A stretch of DNA of 64,000 nucleotides from Acidobacteriota bacterium (GCA_012103255.1 WLXD01000004.1:124001-188000); one strand, 5' to 3'. Positions 26,570-36,183 are shown, counted from the first letter of the stretch. The notes: generated by a model from the letters alone, not told the origin. Made by a program: numbers and translations.

Positions 26570-29206
26570 CTATCCGTCGCGGAGCACGACCGCCGGATCC
26601 ACCCGAGTGGCCCGGCGCGCGGGAACCCAGAGCGCAACCAATGCCGCGGCCACAAGCACGGCAGGCACCGCGGCGAATGTTGTCAGATCGAGTGGCTCGA
26701 TCTCATACAGCAACCCCTGAAGCGCGCTGCTTGCCGCAGCGGCCCCGGCCATCCCTACGATGACTCCCGCGACGACGGGCGTCGCACCGCGCACCAGCGT
26801 CTGGCGCAGAACCGATGCCTGTCCCGCGCCGACCGCCAACCTGATACCGATATCGCGTCGCTGCCTCGCCACCGCGTGCGCGGTTACACCGTAGACCCCG
26901 ATCATCCCAAGCGTCAGAGCCACCAGACCGAAGCCCACCACGAACACAGCGAGGAACTTCGAGCCCGACGAAGTAGCCGCCACCACGTCGGACATCGTTC
27001 CCAGGTTGTTGATCGGCACCCGCGGATCCACAGTGCGCACCGCATCGCGAATCCTCGAGACGTGCGCCGCCGCATCGCCGTCAACACGGACGGTGAAGTA
27101 CATGTTTCTCCATTGTTGCTGCGTGTACGGCACGTAGATCTCCGGAGTGGCTACGACGCCGAGTGCCTCCTGTCGCACGTCTCCGACGACTCCGACAACT
27201 TCGCGTCCGACACCTTCGCTATTCAAGAGCACCCGGCCGACAGGGTCTTCCCCGGGGAAGGCGGCTGATGCGAGCGTCTGGTTGATGAGCACGACAGGAG
27301 GGCCGTCGCGATCGGCGGACTCGAACGCGCGTCCCGCCAGCAGTGGGATACCCATGGAATCGAAGTAGTGATCGGTGACCACGCGGCCGGCTGCGCGACC
27401 TTCGCCCGTTCCGTCGGCCGCGCCTTCAACCGTGTAGCGCGTCCACCAACCGCCAGGATGCATCGGCAAGAACATGATGCCTCCCACCTCTCGAACGAAG
27501 TCCATCCCTCGCAGTGCCGCGGTCAGGGTCTCGTGATACGTGCGCACCGCAACATCATCCGGATACGCGCTGCCTGGCGGAGCGGGGCGCAGGGCCACCA
27601 CGCCCTCGGGCCTGAAACCGGGTTCGACGCTCTGGAGTCGCCAGAAACTGCGTAGGAGAAGGCCGGCCGCCACGACAAGAATCACGGACAGCGCCACCTG
27701 CGCGCCAACGAATCCGCGCGCCAGCTTCGACTCCGCCGTGCTTACCGTGGTGCGGGCACCACCACGCGCGGCGCCGGCCTGCCGAGCACCGCGCAAGGCT
27801 GGCACCAACCCGAAGGCGAGTGCTGAAATACACGTGAGTACCACTGCGTACCCGAGCACCGTGCTGTCGATCGCGATGGATTCCGCCCGCGGCACGTCGT
27901 GTGGAATCGCACCTCTCGCAATGCCTACGAGCACCCACGCTCCGGCCACGCCCACCGCGGCGCCTAACGACGCCAAGACGCCCGCCTCTACCAGAAGCAG
28001 TCTCGTAACCCGACCACGGCCAGCACCGAGCGCCGCACGGAGACCAAGTTCGTCGAACCGCGCCACGGCGCGGCCGAGCATCAAGTTGCCAACATTGGCG
28101 CAGGCAGTGATGAGTACCAGGGCCACCGCACCGAGAAGCAGCAGCAGGCGGGCTCGCCAGGCGCCGAGAATCCAGCCGCGCAGCGAGGCTGCGTACATCG
28201 TTTGTCGGTCATCGGGCGTCGCTTCGTAGTCGACGGTTCGCCATCGCTCGACGAGCGTTTCGGTGTAGAACGCGGTGGCCTGCTCCATCGACACCCCTGG
28301 CGCCAGGCGGCCGACGGGCGCCAACGCCCTGCCGGAATCTCGCGACGGGTCAGCGTCGAGCGGCGTCCAGTACTGCCAATCGAACTCCAGAGGTTGATGC
28401 GTCGAGGGCATGACTCCAGCGACGAGCCACGGTTCGCCACTGACTTCAACGGTGTTGCCAACGATCCCCGCGTCTCCGCCCCAGCGACGCTGCCAGAACG
28501 CATGTCCCAGGATGAGCACACGGTCACGGCCGGGCTCGCCCTCACCATCCTCGAACCCTCGGCCAAGCAGTGGGCGCACGCCAAGGACATCAAAGTGATT
28601 GGAGGACACCATCGCGCCCCGAACCATCTCGGGCTCGGCCCCGCCGGTGAATGTCGAGAGCGTGCGTCCGTATGCCGAGATGTCCGCCGGTCTCGCTGGG
28701 GCATCTCTGAGAGCGGCAAAGTCCGCCACGCCGATCGGGAAGAGCGAGTCGGGCGAGAACCGCACCAGGCGATCTGGATCTCCATACGGGAGGTCCCGCA
28801 GCACTGTTGCGCTCACGACCGAGAAGACCGCAACGTTGACTCCGATGCCGAGTGCCAAGGTTGCAACCGCTACTGCAGTGAAGCCAGGGCGCGCCCGGAG
28901 ACTCCGGATGGCGGAGCGCAGATCGAGCCACCAGCCATCGAGCATCCGCGCACCAGGTCCTTGTCGATCGTCTCCCGGCAACCCGACCCGGCCGGGCCGG
29001 CCCAGGCGCCTACCAAGTGCTGCAGGGAGCGACCCGAGGGCCTGGCGCCAGTACCAGAGGCGAGCGCGCGCAGGTCCACGACTCGGAAGCACGTGCGCCC
29101 GATACTCCTCCGCCAGGTCACCCATCCAATGAGCGCGTTGCGATGCCGGCAGAGCTGTCGCGAGCATCCAGCCCGCTAGACGAGGCACGTCACTCCGAGT
29201 GCCCAT
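26570..29206 (-). CDS. ADOP-type ABC permease, module 3
   Basis: 878 residues from ATG 29206. Prefix domain (1-90, with MGDLAEEYRAHVLPSRG), then TM 1 (AVAVATLALGIGVNVAVFSV), periplasmic core 1, FtsX block 1 (RLLLLLGAVALVLITACANVGNLML, coupling ELGLRAALGAG), TM 5 (GAQVALSVILVVAAGLLLRS), core 2, FtsX block 2 (coupling RDIGIRLAVGAG), ending VPARRATRVDPAVVLRDG. No ABC ATPase gene is close. The start overlaps the PadR stop in a TGATG, so it is translationally coupled. It shares architecture with the permeases at 8789 and 15447. Confidence 0.88.
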   Translation of the reverse strand: MGTRSDVPRLAGWMLATALPASQRAHWMGDLAEEYRAHVLPSRGPARARLWYWRQALGSLPAALGRRLGRPGRVGLPGDDRQGPGARMLDGWWLDLRSAIRSLRARPGFTAVAVATLALGIGVNVAVFSVVSATVLRDLPYGDPDRLVRFSPDSLFPIGVADFAALRDAPARPADISAYGRTLSTFTGGAEPEMVRGAMVSSNHFDVLGVRPLLGRGFEDGEGEPGRDRVLILGHAFWQRRWGGDAGIVGNTVEVSGEPWLVAGVMPSTHQPLEFDWQYWTPLDADPSRDSGRALAPVGRLAPGVSMEQATAFYTETLVERWRTVDYEATPDDRQTMYAASLRGWILGAWRARLLLLLGAVALVLITACANVGNLMLGRAVARFDELGLRAALGAGRGRVTRLLLVEAGVLASLGAAVGVAGAWVLVGIARGAIPHDVPRAESIAIDSTVLGYAVVLTCISALAFGLVPALRGARQAGAARGGARTTVSTAESKLARGFVGAQVALSVILVVAAGLLLRSFWRLQSVEPGFRPEGVVALRPAPPGSAYPDDVAVRTYHETLTAALRGMDFVREVGGIMFLPMHPGGWWTRYTVEGAADGTGEGRAAGRVVTDHYFDSMGIPLLAGRAFESADRDGPPVVLINQTLASAAFPGEDPVGRVLLNSEGVGREVVGVVGDVRQEALGVVATPEIYVPYTQQQWRNMYFTVRVDGDAAAHVSRIRDAVRTVDPRVPINNLGTMSDVVAATSSGSKFLAVFVVGFGLVALTLGMIGVYGVTAHAVARQRRDIGIRLAVGAGQASVLRQTLVRGATPVVAGVIVGMAGAAAASSALQGLLYEIEPLDLTTFAAVPAVLVAAALVALWVPARRATRVDPAVVLRDG

Positions 29207-29553
29207 CAGTCCCCACCCGCAACGTCGGCAAGTTGTTCGCGGTCGAGATCGCGCCACGCGCTGTCGTGTCTCTCGCGTGCTTCGAGCAACGCTGTCGCAC
29301 CTTCCGGCGCCAGCTCGAAACAACGCCTCGCCTGCCCCCCACGTACGGCGTCTCCCTCACGCGTGACGGAACCCAACAAGCCCTTCGTTTCGAGTCGATC
29401 AAGCGTCGAGTAGACGGCCCCGATCGTCACGTCGCGACCGCTGCGCGCCTGGACGTCGCGTCGTACCGACATGCCATACGCGTCACCATCGCCGCGCGCC
29501 ACAGCCAGCAACACCAGTTCCTCGAATGCCCCGAGCAGGTTCCTCTCACCCAT
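29206..29553 (-). CDS. PadR-family transcriptional regulator (ADOP module 3)
   Basis: 115 residues. GAFEELVLLAVARGDGDAYGMSVR starts the winged-helix domain; TIGAVYSTLDRLETKGLLGSV is the recognition helix/wing, and RRCFELAPEGATALLEARERH the wing strand and dimer helix. Coupled to the ADOP permease (TGATG). Two identical 14-base boxes 20 bases apart lie directly upstream (separate entry) and are the likely autoregulatory operators. Confidence 0.9.
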   Translation of the reverse strand: MGERNLLGAFEELVLLAVARGDGDAYGMSVRRDVQARSGRDVTIGAVYSTLDRLETKGLLGSVTREGDAVRGGQARRCFELAPEGATALLEARERHDSAWRDLDREQLADVAGGD

Positions 29554-29565
29554 CGCGTTCTCCGG

Positions 29566-29600
29566 TTTCTACAATGTAGTAACTCTTTCTACAATGTAGA
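29566..29600. promoter_or_regulatory. tandem TTTCTACAATGTAG boxes upstream of padR (module 3)
   Basis: The 14-mer TTTCTACAATGTAG occurs at 29566-29579 and again at 29586-29599, exactly 20 bases apart (two helical turns). Each contains the dyad CTACA-A-TGTAG. TACA/TGTA half-sites are typical of PadR-like regulators. The boxes lie 13 bases ahead of the padR start on the minus strand and could also affect the divergent GNAT gene. Confidence 0.7.
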
Positions 29601-29693
29601 ATCAGCCCAAGCAAGTCCTCGACCCGATTACCATGGGGCGATTCTGCTCCCGACCTCGCCAACGCCCGGTGCTCGGACGGAAGGTATGCCTGC

Positions 29694-30254
29694 ATGACGA
29701 CGCCTGACTACGCAACGCGACCCGCGACGCAGAACGATGTCCCTCAGCTGATCGAACTCGTGAAGTCGTCCATTCGAGGATTCGGCTCGAATTTCTACGA
29801 CGACGCGCAGATGGAGAGCTCACTAGAGCATCTCTACGGGATCGATCGACAACTCATCGACGACGGCACGTACTACGTGGTGGTACACGAGGGTTCGGTG
29901 ATCGCGGCCGGTGGATGGAGCTTTCGGCGCACCCGATACGGCGGCGACCAGGTTGAGGCGGCGCGAGACGCCAACCACAGGGACCCGCGACTCGAACCGG
30001 CGGCCATCCGCGCTTTCTACGTCCACCCAGAGCACAAGCGTCGAGGACTCGGAAGACGACTCCACTCCTGCTGCGAAGCTGCCGCTCGTGACGCAGGGTT
30101 CCGCAAGCTCGAACTTCTGAGCACTGAAATGGGTGCAGTGTTCTATCGCGAACTCGGCTACACCCTCGGCGAGACCGAGCACGCCGATCTCCCGGACGGC
30201 GTGAGCATCCCGATCATTCATATGGTGAAGCCCATCGAGGGCACCGGCGCGTGA
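29694..30254 (+). CDS. GNAT-family N-acetyltransferase
   Basis: 186 residues. GNAT motif A is clear: AFYVHPEHKRRGLGRRLHSCCEAAARDAGF (residues about 104-133), with the acetyl-CoA pyrophosphate-binding R-R-G-L-G-R core, followed by the motif B region ending FYRELGYTLGETEH. The N-terminus begins YATRPATQNDVPQLIELVKSS. The acceptor is unknown. Overlaps the next GNAT gene by GTGA, so a two-gene acetyltransferase operon; divergent from PadR module 3. Confidence 0.88.
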   Translation: MTTPDYATRPATQNDVPQLIELVKSSIRGFGSNFYDDAQMESSLEHLYGIDRQLIDDGTYYVVVHEGSVIAAGGWSFRRTRYGGDQVEAARDANHRDPRLEPAAIRAFYVHPEHKRRGLGRRLHSCCEAAARDAGFRKLELLSTEMGAVFYRELGYTLGETEHADLPDGVSIPIIHMVKPIEGTGA

Positions 30255-31099
30255 CCTGGCTGCGGGTACGGCGCGCCAAAAGCCCGGCTGACTTCCGCCA
30301 ACGTGCTGAGCCCTGGCTGTTGCAACGCGAGGCCGAGCACAACCTCCTGCTTGGCGTCATTCCCGGTCTCGTCGACGGCTCGTATCCTCTCGAGGGGCCC
30401 GCCTACCTGGCAACCATCGAGTCCAACGACAGGGTTGTCGGCTGTGCGTTCCGCACGCCGCCGTTCCACCTCGGGGTCACGCGGCTCCCTGCCGGCGCCA
30501 TCGCTCCGCTCGTTGAGGACGTAGCGCGAACCTACGACAGACTCTCCGGCGTGATCGGCCCCCCCGCTGATGCCCTTGGCGTCGCGCAGCACTGGGCCAG
30601 GCTGCACGGTGGCCAATCGCGCATCGCAATGCAGCAGGGCATCTACGAGCTACGCGATCTCGATTTGCCGGTGCGGATGCCGGCAGGCGCGATGCGATGG
30701 GCTTCGCCCGCCGATGCGCCTGGACTCTACGCTTGGGGTCAGGCATTCGTCGAAGAAACCGGAATTCCGGCCCACGACGTGAACGGACTCACCGACCGGT
30801 TTGTCGCCGAGGGGAGCGTGGTCGTGTGGGAACACGACGGAGCGCCCCGCGCGATGGCCGTCGCCACCGGGCCCACTCCGCACGGAATTCGCATCGGCTT
30901 CGTCTACACGCCGCCCGCGTGCCGCGGGCAGGGACTCGCCTCGGCCCTGGTCGCCGAGCTGAGTCGCGCTCAGTTCGAGGCCGGACGCGCGTTGTGTTTC
31001 CTCTACACGGACCTCACCAACCCGACCTCCAACCGGATCTACCAGCGCCTCGGTTACAGGCAGGTCGGACGATCCGCAGAGATTGTTGTTGGTGAGTAG
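30251..31099 (+). CDS. GNAT-family N-acetyltransferase (two-lobed, FR47-like)
   Basis: 282 residues starting at GTG 30251 inside the stop of the first GNAT gene. The N-terminal half is a degenerate GNAT-like lobe. The C-terminal lobe carries the cofactor site IGFVYTPPACRGQGLASAL (about 217-235; pattern R-G-Q-G-L-A) and the ending NRIYQRLGYRQVG. Such two-lobed proteins acetylate small amines or protein termini; the substrate is unknown. Translational coupling suggests both acetyltransferases are needed together. Confidence 0.85.
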   Translation: MTWLRVRRAKSPADFRQRAEPWLLQREAEHNLLLGVIPGLVDGSYPLEGPAYLATIESNDRVVGCAFRTPPFHLGVTRLPAGAIAPLVEDVARTYDRLSGVIGPPADALGVAQHWARLHGGQSRIAMQQGIYELRDLDLPVRMPAGAMRWASPADAPGLYAWGQAFVEETGIPAHDVNGLTDRFVAEGSVVVWEHDGAPRAMAVATGPTPHGIRIGFVYTPPACRGQGLASALVAELSRAQFEAGRALCFLYTDLTNPTSNRIYQRLGYRQVGRSAEIVVGE

Positions 31100-31106
31100 C
31101 GAGAGA

Positions 31107-32369
31107 ATGCGGATTGCGGCGCTCTTCCTGAGCGTGACGACCACGGCGTGTGGTGCAAGCAACTCCTCTCCGGGAGCCGGCAACGACACCAGCCCAACGA
31201 CATCGGCCGGGGCCGCACATCGCGTGACGGGTTTCGCCACATTGCCGGCAGCGACATTCCTCGCCGGGCCGACGTCCGGTCAGTTCATCGATTCCGCCAA
31301 TGGCGTCGAGGTTCCGTTCGACAGCCGCCAGCCGGTGCAGGGAATCTCATCAGCCGTGCCGTTGACGGCCGACCGATTCCTTGCCGTATCAGACAACGGC
31401 TTCGGCGCTCCGGAGAATTCGGCCGACTATGTGCTCCGGACATACGAGTTCGAAGTCGTGCTTGGTGAGGACGGCCGCGGGCAGCTCGAGATTGTCGGTG
31501 GGTTCACGCTCTCCGACCCGGACAGGATCCTGGGATTCGATCTCATCGCCGACTCGGCAACATACCCCGGCACCGACGCGCCGGTCGACGAAGCGATCCG
31601 CAACGATCGGCTGCTGACCGGGGCGGACCTGGATCTCGAGTCAATTCAGCCCGCGGTGGACGGTGGCTGGTGGTTCGGCGAGGAGTTGGGTCCGTTTCTG
31701 ATCCGAGCGAACGCGACCGGCCAGATCATTGCCCCACCAGTTCAGTTGCCGTCGATCGTGTCGCCGCAACACCCCGATGTACCGGACGTCGCGCCGACGA
31801 TCGGCCGCAGTGCGGGGTTCGAGCCTTTGGCCCGAGACGCTACCGGCAATCTCCTTGCCATGATCGAAAAGCCAATGCTGGAAGAGGCTCGGGGCGCAGA
31901 TGCGCAGGGCGAGTTGCGCCTATTCACTATCAACGAAGACGGAACTGCGCGGCGAACCCCGATGCGTTACCGGCTCGAGTCCGGAGCGGTTGCCGCCACC
32001 GATCTTGCACACGTGGCCGGGGACGTATTCGTGACGATCGAGCGCGACGACGGCGACGGCCCTACCCCGGAGTTCAAGCGAATCTACGTCATCGACTTCG
32101 GCACGAGAGATGACGAGGGCTTCGCAACCAAGACGCTGCTCGTAGACCTTCTCGCGATCCCGGACCCTGATGGCATCGCTGGCGCAACGGGGACCTTCCG
32201 ATTCCCGTTCCAAACGCCCGAAACGGTCATGGTCCTCGGCCCATCAACGCTGGCCATCGTCAGTGACAACAACTACCCGTTCGGGAACGCGCGGTCGGCG
32301 ACCGAGCCTGACGGCACCGAGTGGATCCGTATCGAATTCGACGCGCCGATTGCCGACGCGATCCGTTGA
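31107..32369 (+). CDS. lipoprotein, esterase-like-activity-of-phytase family
   Basis: 420 residues from ATG 31107 (an upstream in-frame GTG at 31092 overlaps the preceding stop). The lipobox TTAC is at about residues 13-16, so membrane-anchored. The body matches the phytase-like esterase family: AVSDNGFGAPENSADYVL, an acidic 'LDLESIQPAVDGGWWFGEELGPFLIRA' block, GFEPLARD, and a terminal 'SDNNYPFGNARS' segment. These beta-propeller proteins are presumed phosphomonoesterases or phosphodiesterases at the cell surface. The stop overlaps the next start (TGATG). Confidence 0.8.
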   Translation: MRIAALFLSVTTTACGASNSSPGAGNDTSPTTSAGAAHRVTGFATLPAATFLAGPTSGQFIDSANGVEVPFDSRQPVQGISSAVPLTADRFLAVSDNGFGAPENSADYVLRTYEFEVVLGEDGRGQLEIVGGFTLSDPDRILGFDLIADSATYPGTDAPVDEAIRNDRLLTGADLDLESIQPAVDGGWWFGEELGPFLIRANATGQIIAPPVQLPSIVSPQHPDVPDVAPTIGRSAGFEPLARDATGNLLAMIEKPMLEEARGADAQGELRLFTINEDGTARRTPMRYRLESGAVAATDLAHVAGDVFVTIERDDGDGPTPEFKRIYVIDFGTRDDEGFATKTLLVDLLAIPDPDGIAGATGTFRFPFQTPETVMVLGPSTLAIVSDNNYPFGNARSATEPDGTEWIRIEFDAPIADAIR

Positions 32370-33073
32370 TGCGCGCGGTAGGCCTTCGCAACTGTGACCT
32401 GGAGACGTTTGGTGCCTATCGCGAGGCGATGGAGGCAACCAGCGGCATCCGGTTCACCGAGCTGCACCCATATCGGGGCGACCCGTTTCCCGACCCGGCC
32501 GAGATCGACGTACTGCTCGTGGGCGGAACGCCAGACGCTGCGTACGAGGCGGACCAACACCCCTACCTCAACGCCGAAATCGACTTCCTGCGCGAAGTCG
32601 TCGCGCGCCAGATTCCTACTCTCGGCATCTGTTGCGGCGCACAGCTTCTGGCGCTGGTACTCGGCGGCGAAGTGGAAAGTGCCTCTGACAGGGAGATCGG
32701 TAGCTACGATGTGCAGCTGACCGCCGCTGGCAGAGCGTCGGACATCCTCCGCGGCATGCCATCAGTGCTTCCGGTGTTCCACTGGCACGCCGACACTTTC
32801 TCGGTGCCTCCGGGAGCTGAGCTACTCATCACGGGGTCGCCATGCCGCAACCAGATGTACCAGTCGGGTGTGAATTTCGGTGTGCAGTTCCATCTCGAAA
32901 CATCGGCGGCTGAGGCACAGGCGTGGGCCACCGCGTACGAGGAGGAGTTGACCGCCGCCCGCGGACCTGGAATCGACATCGGCGCCGAGGCGAGTCTCTA
33001 CGAAATCGACCGGCTGCGCTTCGCGGCCGTGCTCGTGGCGAACCTGCTCAGGCTCGCGGCCAGTCCCAACTAG
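32369..33073 (+). CDS. class I glutamine amidotransferase (GMP-synthase-like)
   Basis: 234 residues, ATG 32369 inside the preceding stop. The nucleophile elbow GICCGAQLLALVLGG carries catalytic Cys near 87, and QFHLE supplies the His-x-Glu pair near 171-173, completing the Cys-His-Glu triad. No synthetase domain is attached, so it resembles stand-alone GATase1 proteins that hydrolyse gamma-glutamyl compounds or serve a separate partner. It overlaps by 4 bases the end of the oppositely oriented zinc-peptidase gene. Confidence 0.82.
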   Translation: MRAVGLRNCDLETFGAYREAMEATSGIRFTELHPYRGDPFPDPAEIDVLLVGGTPDAAYEADQHPYLNAEIDFLREVVARQIPTLGICCGAQLLALVLGGEVESASDREIGSYDVQLTAAGRASDILRGMPSVLPVFHWHADTFSVPPGAELLITGSPCRNQMYQSGVNFGVQFHLETSAAEAQAWATAYEEELTAARGPGIDIGAEASLYEIDRLRFAAVLVANLLRLAASPN

Positions 33074-33918
33074 CGGCCGAACGTGTCGCAGCGCGCCACG
33101 CTGGCATCGCGGAGCCCTCGCGTGAACCACTCCATCCGTTGCGCCGATGTGCCGTGCGTGAACGACTCCGGCTGCACGGCGCGCCCAGCCTGACGCTGGA
33201 GGCGGTCGTCGCCCACCGCTGCAGCGGCGGCGAGCCCCTCGTCGATGTCTCCGGTTTCGAGCAGACCCGCCCGCTCGGCATGGTTCGCCCACAATCCGGC
33301 GTAGCAGTCGGCCTGGAGTTCCATGAGCACCGACAGACGATTGGACTCGAGTTCGCCGACGCTGCGCTGAGCATCTCGCACCTGCGGCTCGATGCCGGTG
33401 ATTCGCTGGATGTGATGCCCAACCTCATGAGCGATGACATATGCGAAGGCGAAGTCACCAGGGGCGCCCAGCCGTCGGAGCTCATCAATGAAGCCGAGGT
33501 CGATGTAGATCTGCTGATCCCCCGGGCAATAGAACGGTCCGGTGGCGGCCGAGTTGAACCCACATGCCGACTGCACGGCATCGCGATACAACACCAGCGT
33601 CGGCGGCGGATACGTTTGCCCGGCCGAGGAGAAGACCTGCCCCCATGCATCCTCGGTCGTCCCCAGGACAACGCTCACGAAGTCGGCCGCCTCGTTGTCC
33701 GCCGCGGTGGGCGGTGCCGCGGCTCGTCCAGCGTCGGCCGGCTGGGCGCCACCATCGGCTAGCAACATCAGAATCTGAGTGGGGTCGCCGCCCATCAGCA
33801 AGACCACCACGATCAACAACAATCCCATTCCGCCGCCGAGCACGGGCCCACGTCGTACTCGAGCCGCGCCCCGGCGGTCGTCGATGTTCCGGCTTCGCCT
33901 TCCCTGTTTCCAGCGCAC
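33070..33918 (-). CDS. YpfJ-type neutral zinc metallopeptidase
   Basis: 282 residues from GTG 33918. That start is chosen because it gives the family's characteristic N-terminus (VRWKQGRRSRNIDDRRG), the family's length and a GGAGG ribosome-binding site seven bases upstream; the open frame continues further upstream without family resemblance. A TM helix is at about 28-43. The zinc motif HEVGH is at 164-168 in AYVIAHEVGHHIQ, and conserved 'FCPGDQQIYIDLGF'-type text (FYCPGD...) precedes it, with MELQADCYAGLWA providing the third ligand (Glu/Asp). Substrates of this membrane-anchored family are not established. Confidence 0.87.
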   Translation of the reverse strand: MRWKQGRRSRNIDDRRGAARVRRGPVLGGGMGLLLIVVVLLMGGDPTQILMLLADGGAQPADAGRAAAPPTAADNEAADFVSVVLGTTEDAWGQVFSSAGQTYPPPTLVLYRDAVQSACGFNSAATGPFYCPGDQQIYIDLGFIDELRRLGAPGDFAFAYVIAHEVGHHIQRITGIEPQVRDAQRSVGELESNRLSVLMELQADCYAGLWANHAERAGLLETGDIDEGLAAAAAVGDDRLQRQAGRAVQPESFTHGTSAQRMEWFTRGLRDASVARCDTFGR

Positions 33919-34014
33919 TCGTTCGCCTCCGGATCGGGCCGTAGCTGCCAACGTGTCAGCTGGAAGCCTATCCGCGGACGTCACCGGTCGCCACCGGCTG
34001 CTAGGCTGACGAAC

Positions 34015-34560
34015 ATGGACGAATCGACCGAGAAAGCGACACTTGGCGGCGGCTGCTTCTGGTGCCTGGAAGCCGTGTTCCAGGAGCTTGAGGGAGTGCT
34101 CCACGTGGAGTCGGGATACACCGGCGGACACGTGGACAATCCGACGTACCGACAGATCTGCACCGGAACGACCGGGCACGCTGAGGTCGTCCGACTCGAG
34201 TACGACCCCTCGGTTGTAGATTTCCGCACGATCCTCGAGGTGTTCTTCGCGACTCACGACCCCACGACGCTCAATCGACAAGGCGCTGACACGGGCACCC
34301 AGTACCGGTCGGCGATCTTCGCGCACGATCCGACGCAGCGCTCGATCGCGGAACAGCTGATCGCCGAACTCACGGCAGATCAGCTATTCGACGCGCCGAT
34401 CGTGACCGAAGTGTCCGATCTACCGGAGTATTACGGAGCCGAGGGCTACCACCAGAACTACTACCGGGACAACACCCAGCAAGGCTACTGCCAGGCTGTG
34501 ATTTCTCCGAAGTTGGCCAAGTTCAGGCAGCGCTTCGCGAGCCGGCTGCGCCACGGCTAG
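34015..34560 (+). CDS. msrA: peptide-methionine (S)-S-oxide reductase MsrA
   Basis: 181 residues. The catalytic signature GGGCFWCLEAVF is at 11-22, with catalytic Cys14. Conserved VESGYTGGH, GTTGHAEVV and HDPTTLNRQGADTGTQYRS follow, and a C-terminal resolving Cys is present in QGYCQAVISPK. It reduces the S-epimer of methionine sulfoxide in proteins using thioredoxin. No MsrB gene adjoins it. The reading frame starts at ATG 34015, about 100 bases from the divergent peptidase gene. Confidence 0.95.
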   Translation: MDESTEKATLGGGCFWCLEAVFQELEGVLHVESGYTGGHVDNPTYRQICTGTTGHAEVVRLEYDPSVVDFRTILEVFFATHDPTTLNRQGADTGTQYRSAIFAHDPTQRSIAEQLIAELTADQLFDAPIVTEVSDLPEYYGAEGYHQNYYRDNTQQGYCQAVISPKLAKFRQRFASRLRHG

Positions 34561-34571
34561 GCACGTTCGCT

Positions 34572-34943
34572 CTACGAGAACTGGTCGATCAGAATCGGGT
34601 TCCCGTCCGGATCCATGAAGCTGATGTTTCCGGCCCCTGAACCGTCGGCATCGGTCTCGATCGCAAGCTCAACGCCGAGTTCGCGCAGACGCGCCTGGAT
34701 GTCTCGCACGTCAGTGTAGTCGTCGGTCTCTCCGCACTGCTGCGTGAGGCCTGGATTGAACGTCAGGATGTTCTTGTCGAACATGCCGTGGAATAGCCCG
34801 ATCAGCGTTTCGCCGCTCTTCATGATCAGGTAGCTGTGCTCCAGCGAACCGCCGGTGGCCTCGAATCCGAGCTTCTCGTAGAACGCCTTCGAGACTTCGA
34901 GATCTTTGACGGTCAGACTGACGGAGAACGCACCGAGCTTCAT
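34572..34943 (-). CDS. VOC-family (glyoxalase-like) protein
   Basis: 123 residues from ATG 34943. The N-terminal module is [22 protein letters not shown]. The C-terminal module ends [16 protein letters not shown], with the family's DPDGN turn. Metal-ligand positions are only partly obvious. A small single-domain member whose substrate cannot be inferred. Convergent with msrA (11 bases apart). Confidence 0.82.
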   Translation of the reverse strand: MKLGAFSVSLTVKDLEVSKAFYEKLGFEATGGSLEHSYLIMKSGETLIGLFHGMFDKNILTFNPGLTQQCGETDDYTDVRDIQARLRELGVELAIETDADGSGAGNISFMDPDGNPILIDQFS

Positions 34944-35122
34944 TCTTCTGCTCCGGAAGTACTGGCGGGACGGATCGAGCAGCATGCTACAGGCTCGGCG
35001 CCGCGACCACGGCCTCGATGTGGCGACGAAACAAGCCGTCCTGAGCGGCGTCACGCGACGCCGGCTAGCGGCAACACCGGCCGAGCGGCAAGATTAGCGC
35101 CAACATCTACAGGGAGGTTCGC

Positions 35123-36178
35123 GTGAGCAACACGTACGACATTGCGGTGATCGGCGGCGACGGCGTCGGGCCAGAGGTGGTGCGTGAAGGACTGCGCGTA
35201 CTGAATGCAGCGGCCGAGCGCTTCGGATTTTCGATTCGGCTGACCGACTATCCGTACGGCACCGAGCATTGGCTTGCCACGGAAGAGATCTTCCCCGAGG
35301 CGGCGACCCGGGAAATCGTCGACCAGGACGCCATCCTGTTGGGAGCCATCGGCGACCCGCGCGCGCCTGTGGGACTGATCGAGCGTGGTGTGATCGGCCA
35401 CCTCCGCTGGGACCTCGACCTGTACGTGAACCTGCGACCGATCAAGCTCTATCACGAACGCTTCTGCCCGCTGAAGGACAAGACGCCCGCCGACATCGAC
35501 ATGGTGATCGTTCGCGAGAACACTGAAGATGCGTACGTGCAAAAGCCCGTCTTCGAGGACCAGGGCGGCGCCGACGAAGTCGCTTCGCAGCAGATGCGCT
35601 ACACGCGAGCCGGGACGGAGCGCATCATCCGCTACGCGTTCGAAGTGGCCATGACGCGTGAGCGCAAAGAGCTACTTCTGATCGACAAAGCGAACGCCGT
35701 GAGAGCTCAGGATCTCTACACGCGAGTGTTCGCCGAGGTGGCCGAGGAGTACCCGGAGATCAAGACCGACCACGCCTACATCGACGCGGCGTGCATGTGG
35801 ATGATCAAGAATCCCGAGTGGTTCGATGTTGCGGTTACCACCAACCTGTTCGGCGACATCATCACCGATGTTGGAGCGATGATTCAGGGCGGCATGGGTC
35901 TGGCGGCCTCCGCCAACGTGCACCCGGGCAAGCTGGGTCTGTTCGAGCCGATTCATGGCTCGTTCCCCAAGGCTGCCGGCAAGAGCACGGCGAATCCGCT
36001 CGCCACGATCTCGGCCGTAGCGATGATGCTCGAGTACCTGGGCGAGCGTGAAGCGGCTCAGGCCGTGGACGGAGCGATCGCGGGCTTGCTCGAGTCGGGA
36101 GCCGTTACCTCGCTGAAGGCCGGAGCAAACAGCACCGACGCCCTCGGCGACATGGTACTCGCGCAGCTCGGGAACTAG
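35123..36178 (+). CDS. leuB: isopropylmalate/isocitrate dehydrogenase family enzyme (LeuB-like)
   Basis: 351 residues starting at GTG 35123 with a strong GGGAGG site upstream. Family motifs: [14 protein letters not shown] near the N-terminus, LYVNLRPIK (substrate Arg region), [10 protein letters not shown], the catalytic-Lys region [10 protein letters not shown], the metal-binding segment [26 protein letters not shown], and the NAD loop [19 protein letters not shown]. The '[21 protein letters not shown]' neighbourhood resembles actinobacterial-type 3-isopropylmalate dehydrogenases; tartrate/malate dehydrogenases of the same superfamily remain possible. No leuACD genes adjoin it. Confidence 0.75.
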   Translation: MSNTYDIAVIGGDGVGPEVVREGLRVLNAAAERFGFSIRLTDYPYGTEHWLATEEIFPEAATREIVDQDAILLGAIGDPRAPVGLIERGVIGHLRWDLDLYVNLRPIKLYHERFCPLKDKTPADIDMVIVRENTEDAYVQKPVFEDQGGADEVASQQMRYTRAGTERIIRYAFEVAMTRERKELLLIDKANAVRAQDLYTRVFAEVAEEYPEIKTDHAYIDAACMWMIKNPEWFDVAVTTNLFGDIITDVGAMIQGGMGLAASANVHPGKLGLFEPIHGSFPKAAGKSTANPLATISAVAMMLEYLGEREAAQAVDGAIAGLLESGAVTSLKAGANSTDALGDMVLAQLGN

Positions 36179-36183
36179 ACGTC

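Noticed and set aside
33919-34326. N-terminal extension of the YpfJ-like peptidase to 34326
   Set aside because: It has no family similarity, overlaps the divergent msrA start region, and GTG 33918 has a good ribosome site and the family N-terminus.
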